Positions 18,090-25,298 of a stretch of 64,000 nt of DNA are shown one piece after another. Source of the stretch: Ligilactobacillus sp. WC1T17 (GTDB lineage Bacteria > Bacillota > Bacilli > Lactobacillales > Lactobacillaceae); the NCBI GenBank assembly GCA_900110005.1, contig FOCC01000009.1, positions 1-64,000 on the forward strand, read 5' to 3'. The first letter of the stretch is position 1; every line of letters starts with the position of its first letter. A program made the translations under genes and the position numbers. The notes under the pieces were generated by a model. That model searched no databases. It was not told where the DNA came from and saw only the letters and a list, made by a program, of their open reading frames with translations.

Positions 18090-19907
18090 ATGGAAAAAGC
18101 AGCAATTTATCACCGCCCAGAAAGTGAAATGGGCTACTTAACCAACCATAAGCAATATTGTGTGCGCTTAAAGACGAAGCATAATGATTTTAGCAAAATT
18201 AAGGTGCTGTATGGTTTGCCTAAAGAGCCTGCTTTAAACCAAGTTGAAGGTGATACGTGGGCTTTTGACCAAATGGAAATGGTCAAAATTTTGGCTAACA
18301 GCAAAAGCGACTATTGGGAAGCTTTCTTACCTGTGATGGATAAGCATAAGTTAGTTTATGCCTTTCATTTGCTGGCAAATGATGATAGCGAATATTTATA
18401 TGATTCGAAAGCCGTTAAAACATATAATTTGAACAATGTCATGCAGATGCGGGGCTTTGTGACCCCTTATCTGCAAAATGAAGGGGCTTTTTATGACGAA
18501 CAATGGGCTAAAAAGACCATTTGGTACCGAGTTATGCCAGACCGCTTTGCCAATGGCGATGAGCAGACTGATCCAGCTAATTGCAGCCGGTGGGATGACA
18601 AACCAACTCAAGCCAGCCTTTTTGGCGGCGATTTGCGGGGGATTAGCGATCATTTGAATTATATCAGTCGCCTCGGCTTTAATGGCCTATATTTGACGCC
18701 TTTTTTTGCCGCTTATTCAAGCCACAAATTTGATACGATTGACTTTTACCAAGTCGATCCGGCCTTTGGTACCAAGGAAACCCTTAAAGAATTGATTGCG
18801 CAAGCGCACCAGCATAATATGCATGTGATGGTGGATATTTCTTGCAGCCATCTGAGCGATTTTTCACTGGAATGGCAGGATGTGCGCCAATATAGCGAAC
18901 AATCATCTTATGCCCAATGGTTTTTGATTGATAAATATCCCGTACGCTATGTTCCCGGAGATATTGCCGATTATGCCAAGACTTTGACTTATGAAGCTGT
19001 TGACCATAATCCGCACCAGCCTAGGTTAAACCTGGGAAATCCCGAAGTGCAGAATTTCTTTTTAGATGTGCTTACTTATTGGACCCGGCATTTTGGGATT
19101 GACGCCTGGTGTTTAAATGATGCGGACGAATTGCCGGAAGCTTTTAAATTGAAGCTCAAATTAAGTTTGGAAGCTTTGGATAAAAATGTTTTATTAGTTG
19201 GCAAAAGCCATTTTCAAACGATGCCTTTGGCGGAAAATGTTCTAGCAGCCAGTTTTGATAATGCTTATGCCTTTGATATTGAAAGTACCTTTATCAAAAA
19301 TAGCTTAGCACCATCTGATTTAGCAGAAAGCCAGGTTAATGAAGCTATTAAAAATAAAATGGCGGCGTTAAATATCATTGAATTAGATGGACCGGGAACG
19401 ATTCGGCTTAGCGAGATGTGCCAAGGAAATGAAGCTTTAATGAGGGCTATTTTGGCTTTCAGTTTTGTGCAGGTGCAAACACCAAGTGTGTTTTATGGAA
19501 CGGAAGCGTTACTTTCAACCCAAAAAGTGCAAGCGCCGTCCGAAGATGAGATCGATATTTTTAAATTTGAACCGCAAAATCCGGCCTTGCAGCCGACTAT
19601 GGTGTGGATAAAAGAGCAGCAAAATGAAACAATGGAGCGGTTTATCACCCAGCTTACATCGATGCGGCGTAAATATGTCGACCTCTTTACCCAGGGCAGT
19701 TTTGAATGGGGACAGATTAATAACAAAGCAGGTATTATGACCTTTGTCCGCAAATATCGCCATGAGCGCTTCTTTATGTGCTTTAATTTAGGCTATGGCA
19801 GTATTAAGATTGTTGTGCCTGAAAATGCGCAGCTGATTTTGAGCCAAAATTTGCTTAACAAAGATGCACGGTTAGGCCAGTACGGCTTTATAATTGTAAA
19901 ATTGTAG
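18090..19907 (+). CDS. Catalytically degenerate GH13_20 paralogue (pseudo-neopullulanase)
   Basis: A 605-aa protein collinear with the active GH13_20 enzyme at 11645: the same N-terminal immunoglobulin-like domain (AAIYHRPESEMGYL) and the full-length barrel (FGGDLRGISDHLNYISRLGF, YGTEALLS). The catalytic sites are all changed: Asp343 is Asn (AWCLNDADE, with the preceding Arg now Cys), Glu372 is Lys (LVGKSHF), and the region IV His-Asp is Pro-Gly (LDGPGTIR). Region I reads DISCSH instead of DAVFNH. The frame is open throughout and has a good ribosome site (GAGGTGAGG), so this is not simple decay. It has its own weak promoter (TATAAT 18055) without the maltodextrin operator. Probable role: sugar binding or regulation; hydrolysis is unlikely. 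Confidence 0.85.
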   Translation: MEKAAIYHRPESEMGYLTNHKQYCVRLKTKHNDFSKIKVLYGLPKEPALNQVEGDTWAFDQMEMVKILANSKSDYWEAFLPVMDKHKLVYAFHLLANDDSEYLYDSKAVKTYNLNNVMQMRGFVTPYLQNEGAFYDEQWAKKTIWYRVMPDRFANGDEQTDPANCSRWDDKPTQASLFGGDLRGISDHLNYISRLGFNGLYLTPFFAAYSSHKFDTIDFYQVDPAFGTKETLKELIAQAHQHNMHVMVDISCSHLSDFSLEWQDVRQYSEQSSYAQWFLIDKYPVRYVPGDIADYAKTLTYEAVDHNPHQPRLNLGNPEVQNFFLDVLTYWTRHFGIDAWCLNDADELPEAFKLKLKLSLEALDKNVLLVGKSHFQTMPLAENVLAASFDNAYAFDIESTFIKNSLAPSDLAESQVNEAIKNKMAALNIIELDGPGTIRLSEMCQGNEALMRAILAFSFVQVQTPSVFYGTEALLSTQKVQAPSEDEIDIFKFEPQNPALQPTMVWIKEQQNETMERFITQLTSMRRKYVDLFTQGSFEWGQINNKAGIMTFVRKYRHERFFMCFNLGYGSIKIVVPENAQLILSQNLLNKDARLGQYGFIIVKL

Positions 19908-20108
19908 CTGACACAATATGCGATAAATTAGTTAATTAGTGCGTATTTCTTCATTGAAAAGACACTGATTCAAGCTATAATGAATATCAAAGCGAAATGC
20001 TTGATAAACTTTCCAATATATACCATATAAAAAGATGTCCCAAGCTTCCCAGGCAGGGACATTTTTTTATCAAAAAAGCCGGTAAATTGTGGTTGTCGGC
20101 TTTTTATT
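19908..20108. terminator. Intergenic region with two terminators
   Basis: ATGTCCC / GGGACAT with a seven-T tail (20035-20068) ends the preceding gene. AAAAAAGCCG / CGGCTTTTT (20072-20105) reads as a terminator on the minus strand for the CPBP pseudogene. Nothing else is seen. Confidence 0.65.
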
Positions 20109-20344
20109 TTAAATTAAGTTAACTTTTTTTAAGGCATTTTGAGCCTGATCAAGCTGATATAAGGCAAAAAGGCTTAGAGCAAAAATAGGTATAAGTGTGA
20201 ACATTACACCGATAGAATAATTATTTAACAGTAATTCCAGGATGAAGTGAAAGATAATAGGTGTAGCTAGGCCGTTAGTGATTAATCTTAATGCATAAGA
20301 CAAGTCCAAAACAGAAGGCACAAAGCATTTCTTTAAAGGTAAGA
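20109..20344 (-). pseudogene. CPBP-family intramembrane protease, 3' fragment
   Basis: C-terminal part of a CPBP (Abi) membrane protease. The last helices, including the conserved His segment (ATPIIFHFILELLLN), lie here. The rest of the gene lies at 23988-24503, on the other side of the integrated plasmid. If the plasmid is removed at the GGTAAGA repeats, the frame continues through TPSLT-FKEMLCAFCFGLVL and then needs a one-base shift to enter the ALRLITNGL frame, so the gene also carries a frameshift. Not functional. Confidence 0.75.
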
Positions 20345-20787
20345 AGAGCTTTGAGCAAGTCCAAGAGATTACGGATGCTCTAAACGCTCCTATACCGCAA
20401 AAGACAGCGAATGCAAAAGGGTTAGTGCGGTATCTGATACATATGGACAACCCCGAGAAGTACCAGTACAAGCGAGATGAGATTATCTGCCACTGCGGGG
20501 CTGATATTGAAGAGTATTTTGCCCTTTCTTTGAGTTCTAGACGTGCTGTTCTTCGGGAGATGATGGAGTTTATCTTAGATAGCAGAATTGAGAGCTTTGC
20601 GTCCTTTTTGCGATATTGCTTGAGTACTGGACAAGATGAGTGGTTCGATATAGTCGCTAATAATAACACGTTAGTTATTAAAGCTGCGATCGATTCGATA
20701 TATCAAGAGAACCATCCTAAAGAAGAAAAGAAAGACTACTTAGCGGATAATATAGCTAAAGTGAAAGAAATGGCTAAAAAGGGCTAA
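20338..20787 (+). pseudogene. Plasmid replication protein RepB, C-terminal part
   Basis: 149 codons of a Rep_2-family (pMV158/pLS1-type) rolling-circle initiator: KKSFEQVQEITDALNAP and VRYLIHMDNPEKYQY, then a C-terminal domain. There is no start codon of its own because the N-terminal 64 codons are at the other end of the integrated plasmid (23796-23987). In the circular form this would be one intact gene. As integrated it is inactive, which would stabilise the insertion. Confidence 0.88.
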
Positions 20788-21113
20788 TTTTTTTCGAGCT
20801 CGATGCTCGGGAAAAATTACAGGAATGATTGCGTAATAGATCAGCAATCATTCGAGCGATACTTTTTGATAAAAAAGTGAGCTAGTGGGTAGGCTGAAAG
20901 TCTACCCACTTTTTTGCATAGACTTATGCAAAAAAAAAACAGCCTCGCAGAACCCACTATACTTCACTATACTTTATTTTTTATCTATACTTCGTTCTAA
21001 TTTCGACAGTTTTTCAAGTGGCTTTTTTATAGCTTGTAAAATTTTGCCCCCAAAAAACAAGATTTAAATTCTCTGTTAGATTGAGTTTATTCTGGAAATA
21101 GGAGGGCAAAAAA
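20788..21113. repeat. Plasmid non-coding region with hairpins before mob
   Basis: Holds a perfect 10-bp stem GAATGATTGC / GCAATCATTC (20823-20853), a terminator AGTGGGTAG / CTACCCACT with T tail (20884-20915), and two CACTATACTT repeats at about 20958-20980. Such ACTATACTT-type repeats resemble the oriT region upstream of pMV158-type mob genes; that assignment is tentative. Confidence 0.5.
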
Positions 21114-22448
21114 ATGCCAAAAAACTTTGTAGTAGCTACCATGAAAAAATTTAACTCAAGTAATTTGGGTGGTATCGAGATTCATAACGAACGAAAGACC
21201 AGTAAACATTCAAATAAAGAAATTGACCCGTTAAGATCTCGATTTAATTTTGACCTAGTTAAGGTTCAAGGTGAGTCGTATGTTGATTGCGTCAATAAGA
21301 ATATTTCTCTAAATCGGAAAGGTTCTTGGAAAGTAAGGAAAGATGCTATCGTGCTAGCTGAATGGGTTGTTTCAGCTTCACCAGAGGCTTTTATCGGTAT
21401 GGAGAGTAAGCAGATTCGTGAATATTTTGCCGAGTTGGTTAAATATTTTGGAGAAAAATTTGGCAGTGAGAATGTAGTGTATGCTAAAGTCCATATGGAT
21501 GAAAGTACACCGCATATGCATATGGGTATTGTCCCTATTACTCAGTATAAGAGACTATGTGCTAAAGATGTATTCGATCGAAACACGTTGAGGGACGTTC
21601 AGAGTGAATTGCCAAAGAGATTGAAAGAATCGGGGTTTGATGTTGAACGAGGCGAAAAAGATAGCAAGCGTAAGAAGTTGACCGTTTCCGAGTATAAAGA
21701 GATGAAGAACGAGTTGGCGAGTTTAGAGCAGTCTTACGAGATACAACTAGAGAAGAAACGTGAACTTGAGGCTCAGCAGAGGGTTTTAGAACAGCAAAAT
21801 AAGGCGTTGCAAGTTGAGTTTGATAGTAAAATATCACACGTTACAAACACTATTAACTCTGTTTTGAAAGAACATGATGTTATTCCAGCTGGTGATGAGC
21901 CTGTTTATTTCTATGATGGGCTTCAAAAGACTATTTTTATGGGGTCGGTTACAGACTTTATAAATACAGATACAAAGGTTCTAGCTCGTATTTTGAAACC
22001 GGAGAAGTCTATTGCTAATGATATGGAATTTATTTCGAATGATGATAGTACACCAGTAAATAATGTTAAAGAATTTGAACAGTCTGCCAGTGAGACGTTT
22101 AAGGATATACGAAAACAGTTAATTAACAATATCGATCGATAGAAAAAGTCTTTAGTTAGATATTTGAATGGTGTTACTGATAAAGTCAATATTGGACAAG
22201 CTAAGATAACGTCTAAGGTTAAGGAATGGATAAATCCGGATCTAGCAGCCTATACTGAAGAAACGGTTGTTGATGGTGATGTTTTGGGAGAGAGTAATCG
22301 CTTTTTGTATGTAAACCCAAAACCTAATGAACTCAAGAATGTATTATCACCGGCAAGGTCACTTCTTGATGTTGATAGAAGTTTTGGGAAAAAAGATAAG
22401 TCTAGCAGACCAAGAGCAACCTTTTTGAAAAATAGTAGTGTTGCTTAG
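21114..22448 (+). pseudogene. mob: MOBV-family relaxase (Mob/Pre) with an internal amber stop
   Basis: Plasmid mobilization relaxase of the MobM/Pre (MOBV) family. The N-terminal HNER and the metal-binding motif HMDESTPHMHMGIVP are intact, followed by a long Glu/Lys-rich coiled coil (about 195-245). The strong site AGGAGG precedes ATG 21114. The frame is interrupted by TAG at 22140-22142 (codon 343) and then stays open in the same frame to 22448, so the original protein had about 444 residues. The first 342 residues contain the whole catalytic domain and may still be made. The N-terminal relaxase could be active; the C-terminal dimer/membrane region is lost. Confidence 0.85.
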
Positions 22449-22954
22449 GGCTAATGATCTTTTGATCGATTTTAGCACGCCTGAGAGAGCTAGAGAGATT
22501 GCTAAATACGCCTAAAGTTGCTCGTGCTAGCCGTACAAGAGCTTCTATGCGTAGATAGCTTGTATTTGCTATACTTAAATAGCATTCGGCGCTAACCGAT
22601 TGCAATTCCTGTTTGGGATTGTGAAAGGAGGTGAGCGAAGTGCACTATCTTTTCGTAACTTAAGTATAACACAAAACAAAAATCGGAGGCGAGAGCCAGC
22701 AGGAAGTAGATGTCAAAGCAAGGGGCAAGCGACAGCGAGACGCCGTAGGGCAACCCTTGCTTTGACTGCAGTAACAAGACACTGAGAGCTAAGGAAAGGC
22801 ATGCAATGACTTTCCGACGCCTGAACGGCGAGTGGAATAGCGGTCAAGCTGGCTCAGCTTGTGGGTGTGGGTGAAACCCACAAAGTATACTTTTAATTTC
22901 GTGTTGATTTAGAAAAATTTATTTGCTATTCTTTATAAAGAATGGGGTGTTAAA
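22449..22954. repeat. Plasmid non-coding region, candidate single-strand origin
   Basis: About 500 nt without a convincing gene. It contains a large stem with a perfect 13-bp arm pair, GTCAAAGCAAGGG (22712-22724) and CCCTTGCTTTGAC (22754-22766), with a 29-nt loop. Smaller hairpins follow near 22815 (GCCTGAACGGC) and 22866-22882 (TGTGGGTGAAACCCACA). Strong secondary structure between mob and cargo is where rolling-circle plasmids keep their lagging-strand origin. A 61-codon open frame at 22600 reads through this structure and is not called. Confidence 0.4.
22904..22932 (+). promoter_or_regulatory. Bacteriocin promoter
   Basis: TTGATT (22904-22909), 17-nt spacer, TATTCT (22927-22932), 23 nt upstream of the bacteriocin start. 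Confidence 0.5.
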
Positions 22955-23215
22955 ATGTTTAAAAAAATTTTGCTTAGTTTAGTTGCTGTTTTTTGTTCTT
23001 TTATTTTTTTGAGTGTGGGCAATAATGCTTCTGCAAACTCAGGTTATTGTAAACCGGTATATTATGCAGCGAATGGATATTCTTGTAGGTATAGAAATGG
23101 TAAGTGGGATTATAAAGTCACGAAGTCACCTTTTGAAGCTGTTACAGGTGTTATGGCTAATGGTTGGGTAAGTTCTCTTGCTGGAGGATATTACCATCCG
23201 AATTATAGAGGATAA
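22955..23215 (+). CDS. Sec-dependent, divergent class IIa (pediocin-like) bacteriocin precursor
   Basis: An 86-aa secreted peptide. Residues 1-27 are a Sec signal peptide (MFKKILLSLVAV, hydrophobic core, cleavage after NNASA). The mature 59-mer has YYAANGYSC, similar to the YGNGVxC pediocin box. Its C-terminal half, EAVTGVMANGWVSSLAGG, closely resembles that of enterocin P-type class IIa peptides. The cysteines are moved: Cys5 and Cys17 of the mature peptide flank the box, and the usual second cysteine after it is absent. The peptide is longer than classical members and ends in a Tyr/Pro-rich tail. It is followed by an immunity-like gene, which supports the call. No dedicated exporter is needed. 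Confidence 0.75.
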   Translation: MFKKILLSLVAVFCSFIFLSVGNNASANSGYCKPVYYAANGYSCRYRNGKWDYKVTKSPFEAVTGVMANGWVSSLAGGYYHPNYRG

Positions 23216-23220
23216 GTATA

Positions 23221-23523
23221 ATGTCGAAAATAACAGAGGAAGAGATTATTAACGATGTTTATAATCTTATAGTAGATGTTGATGTTTACGAAGATGAGCG
23301 TGCTATACTTGTTAATTTTAAGAATAGAATGACTGGTAAAGCTGATTTTAAGAATGAATTGATGAATTTAGAAGTTGGGTTGCGTCAGCTAGCAATTAAA
23401 AATTTATCAAAGAATAAAAAGATGAGTTCTGCGGTTGGTAACTTCTATAAAAAAATTTCCAGTTATGGACAAATAGAGCTGAATTGGGCTCGTGGTTTGG
23501 TTATGACGGGCTGGATGTTTTAA
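23221..23523 (+). CDS. Bacteriocin immunity protein (EntA-immunity-like)
   Basis: A 100-aa soluble, mostly helical protein with no signal peptide or membrane segment. Size, helix pattern and location right behind a pediocin-like precursor match the four-helix-bundle immunity proteins of class IIa bacteriocins, which protect the producer at the mannose-PTS receptor. The gap to the bacteriocin gene is 5 nt; the ribosome site (AGAGGATAAG) overlaps the end of the bacteriocin gene, so the two are cotranslated. A strong terminator follows. The family call is by pattern, not alignment. Confidence 0.7.
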   Translation: MSKITEEEIINDVYNLIVDVDVYEDERAILVNFKNRMTGKADFKNELMNLEVGLRQLAIKNLSKNKKMSSAVGNFYKKISSYGQIELNWARGLVMTGWMF

Positions 23524-23527
23524 ATTT

Positions 23528-23569
23528 AAAATAAAAGGGACTTAGATTTATTCTAAGTCCCTTTTATTT
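23528..23569 (+). terminator. Terminator after the bacteriocin-immunity pair
   Basis: An 18-bp perfect stem, AAATAAAAGGGACTTAGA with TCTAAGTCCCTTTTATTT, five-base loop; symmetrical and so possibly bidirectional. Confidence 0.9.
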
Positions 23570-23795
23570 GGATATGGTATACTTTATACCGTAAATAAAA
23601 AAACATAACTTGCAGTCATACTCTTTTTGGCGAAAGATACTGGAAGTTATCCTAGAGTAAAATTATAAGGTATTGTGCCCTTTTTATCAAATAGAAAATT
23701 CGTAAAGTATAGCACTATACTTTTTTTGCTAACTGATTGAATGATATTCGAGAGATACCTCCTTGATGAAAGTTATGTATTTAGGAGGTTTTTTT
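23570..23795 (+). promoter_or_regulatory. rep upstream region with origin-like inverted repeat
   Basis: Contains GTATACTTTATAC (about 23578-23590) and an inverted repeat AAAGTATAG-CA-CTATACTTT at about 23705-23725. AAAGTATAG/CTATACTTT is close to the core of the pMV158-type oriT and could be the double-strand origin or oriT. I did not find the TACTACGA nick sequence of pMV158-type double-strand origins. Confidence 0.4.
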
Positions 23796-23994
23796 ATGGA
23801 AAAAAGTAAAGATCAACGAGCAAGAATGTGGACTTTTGTAGTCTATCCCGAGAGTGCACCTGAGAACTGGCGGGATATTTTGAGTGATTATCATATTCCT
23901 TGGGTCGAGAGTCCGCTCCATGATAAGGACGTAAACCCTGATGGCGAGGTCAAGAAAGCTCACTGGCATATTATCCTGTTCTTTGACGGTAAGA
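23796..23994 (+). pseudogene. Plasmid replication protein RepB, N-terminal part
   Basis: ATG 23796 behind TTAGGAGG starts an N-terminal rolling-circle Rep domain: MWTFVVYPESAPENW, HDKD, and the metal-binding AHWHIILFFDGK. Rep homology ends at the GGTAAGA repeat (23988-23994). The open frame runs on for a few host codons (TRSIAKKVG) to a stop at 24021-24023. The remaining 149 codons are at 20338-20787. Confidence 0.88.
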
Positions 23995-24503
23995 CTAGGA
24001 GTATCGCTAAAAAAGTTGGTTAAGTACATCAAGGCAAAGAGAGTCGAAGATAAAATTGCTGAAATTAAAAAAGAATGTTTAAAACTATTGTAGTAGGACC
24101 AGCCTAAAAAGGCTGATAGAATTAGGCCGCGACAAATCGCCTCTTCAAAAAGGCTGCCAGTAAAAGTACTTAACAAGGCTAAAGGCAGGTATTTGGAATG
24201 AAGCATTGCTTTTAGGCTAGCTAAAGGGCTAGCAAGCATAAAGAGCAACAGGCAAAATGCGAATAATAAAAGATATATCTTGTTAAATTGGTTAGTCTTT
24301 AAACGAATAGGCGTTACTTTAAATGTTTTTAAAGCAAAAAAAGCAATTCAAAGTGAAAGCAGTGCAATAAATAAGTTTAGCAATGTTTTGAAGAGCAGCG
24401 TCTCATCAAAAAAGAACATATTTGCTGCAAAAAAAATAATAAATAAAACAATTCCCCAATATAATTGTCGTACCCACGACCATCTAGTTTCAACCATTGT
24501 CAT
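23988..24503 (-). pseudogene. CPBP-family intramembrane protease, 5' fragment
   Basis: N-terminal part of the membrane protease cut by the plasmid. ATG 24503 lies behind GGGAG. Several hydrophobic segments and the catalytic motif FEEAICRGLI (EExxxR) are visible. There is a premature TGA at 24350-24348 (after IALLSL) about 52 codons from the start, after which the same frame stays open to the junction. Together with the plasmid insertion and a frameshift in the 3' fragment, this gene has three independent lesions. Confidence 0.78.
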
Positions 24504-24823
24504 CACACTCCCAAAAGATATTTTTTTGTAATAATTGAAGCGAAAAAAGTTAAATTCAATATTTTAGCATTGCCATTATAAGGGAAATTTAATATAATGT
24601 AAAGTGAATGTTAATCGTTTTTTAACAAAGGCATAAGCGTATGCTTTGAGGTAAAAAATGAAGCAAAGTGAAATGCTGTGACATATAAAATATGCAGCGT
24701 TTTGGTAAAGGATATAGATTAAAAAGGATGATGCATGAGAAGGTTGTTTATATATTAGATAATTACAATTTGCTTAATTTATATTATTTCAAGTGTTAAT
24801 CAGACTAATTGGAGGGGACTTAC
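24504..24823. other. Intergenic region without a recognised gene
   Basis: AT-rich, with a small AAAGGCATA-AGCG-TATGCTTT hairpin (about 24629-24648). I see no convincing coding frame. A promoter for the small membrane protein gene is likely here but no clear pair of boxes stands out. Confidence 0.4.
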
Positions 24824-25255
24824 ATGAAAGAAAAATTTTTACATGTATTGCGTATGCTTTGGTATTTTTTGATTGGGCTAATTTGCTTGGGGCTTATTTT
24901 GTTATATTTGGGTGATGTTAAAACGACAGGTCTCAAATTTGCCTGGTATCAAGTTTATTTGCTGATTACGGTCTTGTTACTACCTTTTTTCAGAAATATG
25001 CATCCCAATTGGTTTAGCGCCAAATATGCAAATGACAACCAAAATAAATTGGATCAATATCACAATCAAACGGCTGCAGCAGCCAAACCAGGCCCGTGGT
25101 CAACAAAGGGAGTTGGCGTTAATCCTTATGAGTATTCAACGCTATACACCATTTCATACGATTACGGTTATGGCTTTATTAAAGCACTAGTGATGAGTAC
25201 CTTGTTTATTTTATTTGCACCGCTCTTCTTTTTTGTGGGACTGAAGCAAAAATAG
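24824..25255 (+). CDS. Small membrane protein of unknown function (DUF3899-like layout)
   Basis: A 143-aa protein with two N-terminal hydrophobic segments (about 10-30 and 40-56), a hydrophilic middle with a short Ala-rich stretch (TAAAAKPGP), and one C-terminal hydrophobic segment. I do not recognise the family with confidence. ATG 24824 is preceded by GGAGGGG at 7 nt; the in-frame ATG at 24809 is not. A shared bidirectional terminator separates it from the convergent LysM gene. Confidence 0.6.
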   Translation: MKEKFLHVLRMLWYFLIGLICLGLILLYLGDVKTTGLKFAWYQVYLLITVLLLPFFRNMHPNWFSAKYANDNQNKLDQYHNQTAAAAKPGPWSTKGVGVNPYEYSTLYTISYDYGYGFIKALVMSTLFILFAPLFFFVGLKQK

Positions 25256-25263
25256 CTAATAAA

Positions 25264-25293
25264 AAAGGTCGCTGGAATCTTCCAGCGACCTTT
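25264..25293. terminator. Bidirectional terminator
   Basis: AAAGGTCGCTGGAA / TTCCAGCGACCTTT between the convergent small membrane protein and LysM hydrolase genes. Confidence 0.85.
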
Positions 25294-25298
25294 CTTTA

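Larger units (their letters stand above)
20338..23994 (+). mobile_element. Integrated 3.65-kb rolling-circle mobilizable plasmid (permuted)
   Basis: The C-terminal part of a pMV158-type Rep lies at the left edge and the N-terminal part of the same Rep at the right edge. Joining 23987 to 20338 restores a single 213-codon Rep, close to the 210 aa of RepB of pMV158. The edges share the direct repeat GGTAAGA (20338-20344 and 23988-23994) inside a 16-nt stretch with about 14 matches. The flanks are the two halves of one host CPBP gene. The simplest reading is integration of a circular plasmid by recombination at short homology between its rep gene and the host gene. Cargo: MOBV relaxase, bacteriocin, immunity gene. 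Confidence 0.88.

Noticed and set aside
20109-20669. 186-codon open frame on the minus strand
   Set aside because: A chance chimera: its N-terminal part is the antisense of the plasmid rep gene and only its last part is the CPBP protease.
22600-22785. 61-codon frame between mob and the bacteriocin
   Set aside because: It reads through a strong inverted repeat, is Arg-rich and has no similarity to known proteins; more likely a replication structure.
23781-24248. 155-codon minus-strand frame
   Set aside because: Its C-terminal portion is antisense of the rep N-terminus; only the first part is real CPBP sequence, reported as a pseudogene fragment.
24280-24531. 83-codon plus-strand frame
   Set aside because: Antisense to the 5' part of the CPBP pseudogene, without a ribosome site.
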